Shown piece by piece: positions 1-6,666 of a stretch of 9,710 bases of DNA. The notes beneath the pieces were generated by a model. It was not told the DNA's origin. It saw only the letters and a program-made list of their open reading frames with translations, and searched no databases. Numbering within the stretch: position 1 is the stretch's first letter; each line of letters begins with the position of its first letter. The position numbers and the translations under genes were made by a program. This stretch comes from Candidatus Heimdallarchaeota archaeon (GTDB taxonomy: Archaea > Asgardarchaeota > Heimdallarchaeia > Heimdallarchaeales > Kariarchaeaceae). The DNA lies in the NCBI GenBank assembly GCA_027016475.1, contig JALUTL010000305.1, forward strand, positions 1 through 9,710. The letters run 5' to 3'.

Positions 1-491
1 TTATTGTCCAAGCCATTTCTGGATTTGTCGCAAAAGATTTCAATACTGGAATTCATTTTTTGAATGAAGTCAAGACCCATTTTGCACAAAACCAAAGCCA
101 ATTGAACCCTTCGCTTCGGCAATTGGCAAAAGAAATCATTCAATCGTTAGATCTTTTGCAGCCAGGAGCATCTGCCGCGATATTTTCAAACGAAAACGAT
201 TTTACTCCTACCACTCCACAGTGTGCATTGGCAATGCTGACTTCTTCTTCAAAAAACTCTCCTACAACACAACAGCCCTCACCTTCAATTCAGCTTGATA
301 TTCCTGAAGAAGAAATTGCAAATCCCGAGATTGCGGAAGTATTGAAAAAACGGAAACGACGAAAGATTGGTGAATTTGAAGATGTTGCCGAAAATCAAGG
401 AGACGAAACGGTTGATGATATGGATCTGACCTCAATCAAGAGGAAAAGGAAAAAACGGCGAGGGAATCCTGATCTATGGGATGATCTGTAA
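1..491 (+). CDS. C-terminal part of an unrecognised protein with a highly basic tail (5' truncated)
   Basis: The frame starting at base 3 stays open from the window edge to the TAA at 489-491, so the gene probably begins upstream; a TTG at 60 is a possible but unsupported internal start. About 162 residues are visible. The first 70 or so look helical and globular. A low-complexity Ser/Thr/Pro/Gln-rich linker follows (roughly 215-300), then an acidic stretch alternating with two dense Lys/Arg clusters, KKRKRRK (345-365) and KRKRKKRR (438-461), and a short acidic end, NPDLWDDL. Such a tail suggests contact with nucleic acid or another polyanion and superficially resembles a bipartite nuclear localisation signal, but no function can be assigned. 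I do not recognise the family. Its stop codon directly abuts that of the convergent gene on the other strand. Confidence 0.6.
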   Translation, partial: IVQAISGFVAKDFNTGIHFLNEVKTHFAQNQSQLNPSLRQLAKEIIQSLDLLQPGASAAIFSNENDFTPTTPQCALAMLTSSSKNSPTTQQPSPSIQLDIPEEEIANPEIAEVLKKRKRRKIGEFEDVAENQGDETVDDMDLTSIKRKRKKRRGNPDLWDDL

Positions 492-1604
492 TTATTTGCT
501 ATGTATTACATGGTTTGCAAGCTCTCTTCGTAACTTTTGAATAAATTCGCAGCTTTGTTCCCTTAATTCCTTCAATTCCTGTTCATTCAGTTGGGGTAGC
601 ATTTTATCGTATTGTTGAAGGAGGTCTTTGAATAATTTTCCAAAATAAATGAAGTGTGCTTTGAATGATGGAGCAAAAGAGAGGAGATGCCCTTGATATT
701 TGTCGTTGATAAATATGTTAATGGAATGGAGCTCAAAACCTCCTCTTGCACTTTCTATTGCTCGGGAATAAAACAGGGACAAAAATGTCCCTTCTACCTC
801 AACTCCATCTATATTGATTGCCTGATGGCTTGTGTTGAGAATAAATTCTGATCTGTTCACCAATTCAAAATCAATGATGGCAAACGAGCCGACAATTGCT
901 CTGGACACCAAAATAATGTCAAAATCTGGGGGGTCTGCTACAAATCCTTGGGGTCCAATACTTTCATCCAAAAATGCAGTAAATGCAACTGGAATGATTT
1001 CATTTACTTTGTCTATTTCGATTAAGTGGTCACCCTGTTTGATCTGAAATGGTATTTCCTTGTATGCTTCAGATATCTCATTTGCAAAATCACTGACTAA
1101 TTGAGTTAGGATTCTCATTTGCTTTTTCATCGCAAAAATATACAGAAGAGTAGCCAATTGGATTCCAGCTTCCATCAGTTTAAGTTTCAGTTTGGGAGTT
1201 ACTTCATAATCTAACTCCAAAACTGCACACACCAAATGCTCCTCTCCGAGCTGTTTACCATAGGTTCTAAGTAATGGCAATAACTTTCTCGAAGCAGTTT
1301 CAAACGTATCAATTCCTTCATACTTTTCATAGTGGGAATTTGCTTCTTTTTTCCATTCTTCCAATGCTGAAATCACATTGACAACGTCATAGTGGGTTAT
1401 GTCAAATTTTTCTACATCTTTCCATTCAGGATGTCTGGAGCTAATGGCAAAAAGCCCTTGAATTTCTTTTCGGATCAATAGAAAATCCTTGATCACATGC
1501 TTCCTTTTCTGTACTTTTATTGCGTTAATCAATAACTCCGCTTCATTTGCTTCTTCAAAAAGTGCCTGATGCATGATTTCTGCGACTGAAGGGTAATCTG
1601 CCAC
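492..1604 (-). CDS. Hypothetical protein, about 370 aa, soluble, helical N-half and mixed alpha/beta C-half
   Basis: This is a long intact reading frame on the reverse strand with a GTG start at 1604 and a TAA stop at 492-494. The GTG is chosen because a TATA-like TTAAAATA lies centred about 25 nt upstream (1626-1633) and no clear SD is present, which fits a leaderless message; an internal ATG at residue 11 is the alternative. No signal peptide or convincing membrane segment is visible. Residues 1-190 are mostly predicted helix with many charged residues (for example RKEIQGL and EEWKKEA). Residues 200-330 alternate strand-like hydrophobic runs (IIPVAFTAFL, FDIILVSRAI, FAIIDFEL, SINIFIN) with turns, including an IGPQG motif near 216-220. 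The last 40 residues form an amphipathic, coiled-coil-like helix. The C-half pattern is loosely reminiscent of longin/roadblock-type folds, but that is a guess from appearance only. No family is recognised. Confidence 0.75.
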   Translation of the reverse strand: MADYPSVAEIMHQALFEEANEAELLINAIKVQKRKHVIKDFLLIRKEIQGLFAISSRHPEWKDVEKFDITHYDVVNVISALEEWKKEANSHYEKYEGIDTFETASRKLLPLLRTYGKQLGEEHLVCAVLELDYEVTPKLKLKLMEAGIQLATLLYIFAMKKQMRILTQLVSDFANEISEAYKEIPFQIKQGDHLIEIDKVNEIIPVAFTAFLDESIGPQGFVADPPDFDIILVSRAIVGSFAIIDFELVNRSEFILNTSHQAINIDGVEVEGTFLSLFYSRAIESARGGFELHSINIFINDKYQGHLLSFAPSFKAHFIYFGKLFKDLLQQYDKMLPQLNEQELKELREQSCEFIQKLRRELANHVIHSK

Positions 1605-1739
1605 ATAAATGTATTGTTCTTTGCCTATTTTAACCTTCTGAGTTCGCTGTTAGTTTTCTCATATCTACTCAGAGTTTCCTTACCTGCATTTCAAAGCTAA
1701 CAATACAAATGTAGATTTGGAAAAAAAAGAGGTTTTAAA
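1605..1739. promoter_or_regulatory. Divergent intergenic region between the hypothetical gene and the pst operon
   Basis: This 135-bp stretch must hold promoters for both divergent genes. The reverse-strand TATA candidate is at 1626-1633. On the forward strand the only SD-like element is GAGGT at 1729-1733, preceded by eight consecutive A residues. A weak AT-rich element (AATACAAA, 1702-1709) could be the TATA box of the pst operon. I see no convincing inverted repeat that could be called a phosphate-responsive operator. Confidence 0.4.
1626..1633 (-). promoter_or_regulatory. Candidate TATA box for the reverse-strand hypothetical gene
   Basis: Read on the reverse strand, the sequence is GAAGG followed by TTAAAATA. 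This is a purine-rich BRE-like stretch next to an archaeal TATA-like octamer. Its centre lies about 25 nt upstream of the GTG at 1604, the spacing expected if transcription begins at or next to the start codon. Assigned by pattern and spacing only. Confidence 0.45.
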
Positions 1740-3677
1740 ATGGAACACGTAACTTCAGAAGTGAAAAAGGCCTCTCAAATCACTTCAACTGATGAAGAGT
1801 TGCACCGGAGGTTCATTGAACGGTTTGCCATTGTTATCCTTTTAACCTGTGGCACTCTTTCAATAGCAGTTTTAACTGCTACAATTCTTATCATGGTGTA
1901 TTATGGTTGGCCATTCCTTATCAACATCTCTCGAATGATAGAGGTTCTCACTTCACCCGATTGGTTTCCTTCTGACAACATAAACGAAGGAAAATATGGG
2001 GCGTTGGCAATGATTTGGGGATCATTTTTTGTTGGGATTCCAGCTATCATCTTCTCTATACTGCTAGGTGTGAGTACAGCTGTATTTCTTTCAGAATTTG
2101 TTCCAGAACGGATTACTAGGATCATTCAACCGGTTCTGGAATTCATTGCAGCTATCCCTTCTGTAATTTTCGGTCTAATAACTTTCATTTATATCAGTCA
2201 GATGCTTAAAGTAATCTTTAATGTGCCAAATGGGAGAGGACCATTGGCTGCATCAATTGCTTTGGCCTTAATGTCCTTTCCCATAATTGTATCAATAAGC
2301 ATAGATGCACTAAAATCTACTCCAAACGATCTAAGAGTTGCTGCAAAGGCATTTGGAGCAACACGGTGGGAGATTTTCACCAATGTATCTTTCCCTCATG
2401 CCAAATTAAGCATTTTCGCAAGCATCGTTCTAGCCTTCGGAAGAATATTGGGTGAAACAATGGTTGTCCTTATGGTTTTGGGGAACAGCCCTGTTATCCA
2501 TTTTGACTTTTTTGGATCTGGTTATACGCTCACTTCTGCTATTGCAGTTGAAATTGGCGATGCCCGGTTCGGTTCTGGTGAATTTCGTATAATTTTTATT
2601 CTGGCACTCATTTTGTTGGCTATTTCGTTTATCGTGATGGGTATTTCAAATATGATTATCACCCAAAACCCCTACCTTTTCAAACTTATGGAGACCATTT
2701 TTGTCCCAGTTGGCTTTATTTTTTCACAAGTTAACAATTTTTTTCAGCGATTTGCAAATGAGGTTGAATTGACACCTGAATTGATCAAAAGAAGAATCAT
2801 AATAAGAAAAGCTCGAGATTATGCATTTGGTGGGTTCTTTTCGTTATTGTTCCTTGCCGCCGTTTTCATTGTGGGATACTTTTTATGGCTGCTATTGAGA
2901 GATGGATTTGTAGGGCTGTCATTCCGATTTATTATAACATTCCCTACCGCTGCCTCAATTCGGAATGGTCAGTATGGTGTATATAGCGCAATCATTGGAT
3001 CTGTAGCATTGGTGGGGGTGGCAGCCCTGATTTCTTTTCCAATAAGCACAGCAACAGGGATTTACTTATCCGAATTTGCGAAACAGAACCGAGTTGCCAA
3101 CATTATCCGTGTTAGTATCATGAACATAAGCTCAATCCCATCAATTGTTGTTGGACTTTTTGTTTATGGTGCTTTTTCAGTAGCTCTCAATTGGCAAAGG
3201 GGAATTCTGCCAGGAGGGCTGGCCTTGGGGATTATGATGATTCCAATCATTACAACCAACACAATTGAAGCTCTTCGAACTACTCCTGATACTCATAGGA
3301 TTTCTGCACTGGCTTTGGGAATGACCAATTGGGAAGCAGTCAGACATCACAAACTACCTTATGCCATCCCTTCAATTATCACTGGATATATTTTGGCTAT
3401 TGCCCGAGTTATTGGGGAAACTGCTCCACTACTGTTAACAGCAGTTGCATTTACTTTCTCTCGTTCCCCATATCCTTCTGGCATAATTCAAAATCCAATT
3501 CGTGCCATGCCATTTGAGGTGTTTTACAACCTGCTGTTTACAACAAATCAATTGGGTGTCCAATGGGCTCTGAATACATCAATTGTCTTGATTGCTCTGG
3601 TAATCTTGCTTAACATCATGGCTTACTTCGCTCGTAAAGTGATCCGTGCGAAGTATGCATATCATGGACAACTTTAG
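1740..3677 (+). CDS. pstCA: Phosphate ABC transporter permease, PstC-PstA fusion
   Basis: This is the transmembrane channel of the high-affinity phosphate ABC importer. PstC and PstA are usually separate proteins of about 300 aa each; here one 645-aa protein carries both halves. Residues 1-315 are PstC-like: helices near 27-55, 90-118, 128-155, 168-188, 222-248 and 283-308, with the cytoplasmic coupling (EAA) loop starting at DALKSTPNDL (189-198). Residues 355-645 are PstA-like: helices near 360-386, 415-442, 455-480, 488-508, 541-570 and 608-630, with a coupling loop starting at EALRTTPDTH (510-519). Both halves share the GRILGET/ARVIGET signature (234-240 and 555-561). A charged linker of about 40 residues (roughly 320-358) joins them. 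The ATG at 1740 follows a poly-A run and GAGGT. The stop overlaps the SD of pstB, so the genes are probably co-transcribed and translationally coupled. No PstS lies nearby. Confidence 0.93.
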   Translation: MEHVTSEVKKASQITSTDEELHRRFIERFAIVILLTCGTLSIAVLTATILIMVYYGWPFLINISRMIEVLTSPDWFPSDNINEGKYGALAMIWGSFFVGIPAIIFSILLGVSTAVFLSEFVPERITRIIQPVLEFIAAIPSVIFGLITFIYISQMLKVIFNVPNGRGPLAASIALALMSFPIIVSISIDALKSTPNDLRVAAKAFGATRWEIFTNVSFPHAKLSIFASIVLAFGRILGETMVVLMVLGNSPVIHFDFFGSGYTLTSAIAVEIGDARFGSGEFRIIFILALILLAISFIVMGISNMIITQNPYLFKLMETIFVPVGFIFSQVNNFFQRFANEVELTPELIKRRIIIRKARDYAFGGFFSLLFLAAVFIVGYFLWLLLRDGFVGLSFRFIITFPTAASIRNGQYGVYSAIIGSVALVGVAALISFPISTATGIYLSEFAKQNRVANIIRVSIMNISSIPSIVVGLFVYGAFSVALNWQRGILPGGLALGIMMIPIITTNTIEALRTTPDTHRISALALGMTNWEAVRHHKLPYAIPSIITGYILAIARVIGETAPLLLTAVAFTFSRSPYPSGIIQNPIRAMPFEVFYNLLFTTNQLGVQWALNTSIVLIALVILLNIMAYFARKVIRAKYAYHGQL

Positions 3678-3682
3678 GTGAT
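3676..3682 (+). promoter_or_regulatory. Ribosome binding site that fixes the pstB start
   Basis: AGGTGAT overlaps the TAG stop of pstCA and places GGTGA exactly 5 nt before the ATG at 3687. An in-frame GTG at 3678 lies inside this SD, so it is unlikely to be the start. The stop/SD overlap suggests translational coupling. Confidence 0.7.
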
Positions 3683-3686
3683 AATT

Positions 3687-4568
3687 ATGTCAAACCAATT
3701 AAACCTTCCAAAATCATTGTCTGCAAAAGAATTTGCTGAAGAATTTTCAAAAATGAGAAAAGAACAGACTCGTGGGCTTGAAGAACTAAAATTCCCCACA
3801 TTTCCTTCACAGGATGTAGCAATAGAATTCAAAAATTTCTCCTTGTCCTATGGAGAAGCTCCTGAATCACTTTACAACCTTTCACTGCAAATCCCAAGAA
3901 ACAAAATCACAGCAATTATCGGGCCATCGGGATGTGGAAAAAGTACTTTTCTAAGATCGATAAATAGAATGAATGAAGAAATCAGTCCTGTAAAAATTGC
4001 TGGAGAGTTGCTAGTTGAAGGCAAAAATGTTTATTCCCCTGATGTTGATGTTCTCCAACTTCGGACTCAGGTAGGCATGATTTTCCAAAAACCGCAACCA
4101 TTCCCACTGTCGATTTACAACAATGTCATATTTGGTCCAAAAATCCATGGAATTAAGTCCAAAGCTCAATTGGACGAAATTGTTCAAAAAACTCTAAAGG
4201 ATGTCGGCCTGTGGGAAGAAGTTGAACAGAGATTGAATGATCATGCATATGGACTATCTGGCGGTCAGCAACAACGACTTTGCATTGCAAGAGCATTGGC
4301 TGTAAACCCTGCAATTCTGTTGGGTGATGAACCGGCATCTGCACTGGATCCACAATCTACATACCAAATCGAAGACCTTTTCCTAAAGCTGAAAGAAAAG
4401 TACACGATTGTTATAGTTACTCATAATATGCAGCAAGCTGCAAGAATTTCTGACTACTGCATTTTCATGTACAGCGGAAATATCATTGAATACCGAAAAA
4501 CAGACGAAATGTTTGAAAATCCACATTTCCGGCTTACTGAGAATTATATATCCGGAAGGTACGGATAA
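3687..4568 (+). CDS. pstB: Phosphate ABC transporter ATP-binding protein PstB
   Basis: This cytoplasmic ATPase powers phosphate import by binding the coupling loops of the permease. The 293-aa protein contains every ABC landmark: Walker A GPSGCGKST (79-87), Q-loop in FQKPQPFP (133-140), signature LSGGQQQR (190-197), Walker B ending LLGDEP (211-216), D-loop SALD (218-221) and switch histidine in VTHNMQQAAR (244-253). FQKPQPFP and the C-terminal YISGRYG are typical of PstB and separate it from other ABC ATPases. One small oddity is Gly at the position before Walker B Asp, where a bulky hydrophobic residue is usual. An N-terminal extension of about 40 residues precedes the ABC domain. ATG 3687 is chosen over GTG 3678 because the GTG lies inside the SD. 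It sits 9 nt after pstCA and is followed directly by phoU. Confidence 0.96.
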   Translation: MSNQLNLPKSLSAKEFAEEFSKMRKEQTRGLEELKFPTFPSQDVAIEFKNFSLSYGEAPESLYNLSLQIPRNKITAIIGPSGCGKSTFLRSINRMNEEISPVKIAGELLVEGKNVYSPDVDVLQLRTQVGMIFQKPQPFPLSIYNNVIFGPKIHGIKSKAQLDEIVQKTLKDVGLWEEVEQRLNDHAYGLSGGQQQRLCIARALAVNPAILLGDEPASALDPQSTYQIEDLFLKLKEKYTIVIVTHNMQQAARISDYCIFMYSGNIIEYRKTDEMFENPHFRLTENYISGRYG

Positions 4569-4573
4569 GGAGG
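4567..4573 (+). promoter_or_regulatory. Strong ribosome binding site of phoU
   Basis: AAGGAGG overlaps the TAA stop of pstB (4566-4568) and lies 8 nt before the ATG at 4582. It is in the same anti-SD register as the GGTGA-N5-start sites elsewhere in the window. It selects ATG 4582 rather than upstream in-frame ATGs inside pstB. Confidence 0.75.
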
Positions 4574-4581
4574 ATGAACAT

Positions 4582-5298
4582 ATGGCAAACATATCTCGAA
4601 CAAACTTGGTAGAAATGCTGAATGACCTAAAAAACGGTATGTTGAAAATGGAACTGCTTGTTGAAGAAAATCTAGAGAAGCTTCTTGACTTTCTCAAGGC
4701 CTCTACAGAGGAAAAAATGTCTTTTCCCAAATCAGAACGATTGAATGATGTAAAAACAAATGACTTGACCATACGTTCTTTAGGTGATGGACTGGAAAAC
4801 AAAGCAGTTAAAATACTTTCATTACAAGCCCCCGTGGGTCACGATTTACGTTTTGTAATCAGTTCATTCCGTATGATATATGATTTTGAACGCGTCTCGC
4901 GGGATGCCTACAACGCATTCGTAAAGATGTTGGATGTCCCCGATTCCGACATTTCGAAATTAAATGATCAATACAAGGTTTTTGAAACTTCAATAGACAA
5001 CTCAAAGAGGCTATTGAAACATTTTGTCAATCTATACCAATCTGAAGAAAACCCTTCTTCTGATTTATTGAAGAAAACTATCGATGAATCAATTCTACTC
5101 GATAATGAAATAGATGATCTGTTTAAAGCTAGTTCTGAACAGGTGCTTTCTTTGGTTCATAACCAGGGTCTTGAAATTGAGAGCGGATATTATTTGCTGT
5201 CAGCTATCCGTTCTCTTGAAAGAGTAGGTGACCATGTATGCAATTTAATTGAAAGGGCTCTTTATATACAAACTGGCACAAAATATGAAATCAAGTGA
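4582..5298 (+). CDS. phoU: PhoU family phosphate-uptake regulator
   Basis: PhoU is a cytoplasmic all-helical protein with two three-helix bundles. It binds metal and restrains the Pst transporter when phosphate is sufficient; in bacteria it also talks to PhoR, but archaea lack the PhoR/PhoB pair. The length (238 aa) is normal for the family. Repeat 1 contains HDLRFVISSFRM (87-98) followed by DFERVSRDAY (101-110); repeat 2 contains YYLLSAIRSL (203-212) followed by ERVGDHV (213-219). The second motif matches the family's metal-binding ExxxD pattern. The first is degenerate: the usual ERIGDHA is ERVSRDA, with Arg107 where the Asp belongs. The gene follows pstB with its SD inside the pstB stop, so it is the third gene of the pst operon. 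A role in restraining Pst is inferred from this context. Confidence 0.93.
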   Translation: MANISRTNLVEMLNDLKNGMLKMELLVEENLEKLLDFLKASTEEKMSFPKSERLNDVKTNDLTIRSLGDGLENKAVKILSLQAPVGHDLRFVISSFRMIYDFERVSRDAYNAFVKMLDVPDSDISKLNDQYKVFETSIDNSKRLLKHFVNLYQSEENPSSDLLKKTIDESILLDNEIDDLFKASSEQVLSLVHNQGLEIESGYYLLSAIRSLERVGDHVCNLIERALYIQTGTKYEIK

Positions 5299-5355
5299 AA
5301 TAATGTCAATACCATTCATCTTAATATCTTGTGAAACTATTTGAGTGTGAATACA
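5299..5355 (+). promoter_or_regulatory. Short intergenic region with candidate Nog1 promoter and SD
   Basis: TTAATATC at 5321-5328 is a weak TATA candidate. TGTGA at 5346-5350 lies 5 nt before ATG 5356 and partly matches the GGTGA-N5 pattern of neighbouring genes. That favours ATG 5356 over the in-frame TTG at 5341. A TATA box at this spot would place transcription start close to the SD, so the promoter call is tentative. I see no clear terminator for the pst operon. Confidence 0.3.
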
Positions 5356-6564
5356 ATGTCACATAAGAACGCGGGAGAAAACCCATTTTCGGGAATTCCA
5401 CGAGTGGAAGGGGCCCAAGAACTCCTTGATTTGGCGTTTAGCAAAGCGATGCGTATTGCACCCCCCCAGATCAGAAGGGGAGCAGATTCACTGACCAAAC
5501 ATCGAGAACATGAAAGAAACCGAATAAACACTGCCGCCAATGTACTTTCTGATCGGCTCCACAGAACTGTTTCGAAATTTCCCACTTTGAATACAATTCA
5601 TCCATTCTATATCGATTTGGTCAACATTCTTTTGGGTGATAGAAAACATGCCAATGGAATGGATGTTTTAAAGAAAGCATTAGGTGCCATACAAGGCACA
5701 GTTGAGATGATTCGACGCCTTGAAAGTGAATTTAATTCCCAATTGGATGGAACATACACCAAAACCCAAAATACAGAAATACGAACTGCGGCCTTTGGAA
5801 GATATTCAAGTATAATTTATCAAACAGAACCTCATTTGGAAATTCTTCAAAAAGCTCAACAGCTACTTTCTGGGCTTCCAGGATTTAATCCCTTCCAACC
5901 AAGCGTAGTTGTGGCAGGTGTCCCGAATGTAGGGAAGTCATCATTTGTAAGATCTGCAACAAGCGGTAAACCAAACATTGGGTCATATCCCTTCACTACC
6001 AAGCAATTGGTTTTTGGCCACCGAAAATTTGGTTTTATAACAGTTCAATTTTGTGACACTCCTGGAGTTCTTGACAGATCTTTGAAAGAGCGCAATGAAA
6101 TCGAACTATTGGCTATTGCTGCATTGAAACACATAAGCGATCTGTTGATAGTGATAATTGATCCATCAGTTTCAGCCACCTACCCCGTAGCGCAACAACT
6201 TAAATTGACAGAAGAGTTTGCCGATTTCTACCCTCAGGCACAATTGATGCTTCTTGTCAACAAGGCTGATTTGATTGATGAAAATCAACGTAATCAATTG
6301 GAGCAACAAGTCAAGGAATTTGTGGAAACCCATGACTTCAACATTGATGCGACACATGGTGTCCACTTTATTTCCAGCTTAAGGGAGGACGATATTAAAA
6401 AGGTCTTGAACTCGATTGAAATCATCATAAAAGACAAAGTCCTTCAGTTGCCAAAATTCCGCGTTCTAACTGTTCCAGAAATTGCAGAAGACCAATTGAC
6501 GCTTGAAGAAGTTATTGAAGAAGATGTATTTTTTGATGAAGATAGACCTGTGTATCTCCAATAA
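5356..6564 (+). CDS. nog1: Nog1-family (NOG/Obg-superfamily) GTPase, probable large-subunit ribosome assembly factor
   Basis: Nog1 is a GTPase that in eukaryotes assists maturation of the 60S subunit; archaeal forms are assumed to act in 50S assembly. The 402-aa protein has the family layout: a helical N-terminal domain (about 1-180) with the conserved LHPFY-like element IHPFYIDLVN (81-90) and AAFGRY (145-150), then a G domain with G1 GVPNVGKSS (188-196), G2 region PFTTK (212-216), G3 DTPG (234-237), G4 NKAD (302-305) and a G5-like ISS (339-341). The element SYPFTTKQL is typical of Nog1/Obg-type GTPases. An acidic tail (about 374-402) ends the protein; the long C-terminal extension of eukaryotic Nog1 is absent. 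ATG 5356 is preferred on SD spacing; TTG 5341 would add five residues. It is probably transcribed separately from the pst genes. Confidence 0.9.
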   Translation: MSHKNAGENPFSGIPRVEGAQELLDLAFSKAMRIAPPQIRRGADSLTKHREHERNRINTAANVLSDRLHRTVSKFPTLNTIHPFYIDLVNILLGDRKHANGMDVLKKALGAIQGTVEMIRRLESEFNSQLDGTYTKTQNTEIRTAAFGRYSSIIYQTEPHLEILQKAQQLLSGLPGFNPFQPSVVVAGVPNVGKSSFVRSATSGKPNIGSYPFTTKQLVFGHRKFGFITVQFCDTPGVLDRSLKERNEIELLAIAALKHISDLLIVIIDPSVSATYPVAQQLKLTEEFADFYPQAQLMLLVNKADLIDENQRNQLEQQVKEFVETHDFNIDATHGVHFISSLREDDIKKVLNSIEIIIKDKVLQLPKFRVLTVPEIAEDQLTLEEVIEEDVFFDEDRPVYLQ

Positions 6565-6666
6565 TGTAGGTAAATTGCATGGTTGTCGCGAAAAAATACC
6601 GCGGAATCTATTTTGCTGATTGTGCATGTTTATTAAGTAGCAGATGAATATTTGATTGGATTGAGC
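6565..6666 (+). promoter_or_regulatory. Promoter region of the ESCRT operon
   Basis: A TATA-like TTTATTAA at 6629-6636 is centred about 28 nt upstream of TTG 6661 and 34 nt upstream of ATG 6667. No good SD precedes either start, in contrast to the downstream genes. The spacing fits a message with no leader or a very short one, as is common for first genes of archaeal operons. No hairpin or T-tract terminator for the preceding gene is evident. Confidence 0.45.

Noticed and set aside
1654..1700. Possible phosphate-responsive operator upstream of pstCA
   Set aside because: I found no convincing inverted or direct repeat, and no archaeal consensus I can apply with confidence.
4486..4581. Upstream extension of phoU into pstB
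   Set aside because: It would overlap the conserved C-terminus of pstB; a strong AAGGAGG sits 8 nt before ATG 4582, and the shorter product has normal PhoU length.
4383..4802. Reverse-strand open frame across the pstB/phoU junction
   Set aside because: Serine- and phenylalanine-rich shadow of two well-supported forward genes.
5337..5585. Reverse-strand open frame over the start of nog1
   Set aside because: Antisense shadow of a convincing Nog1 N-terminal domain, with no SD or motif.
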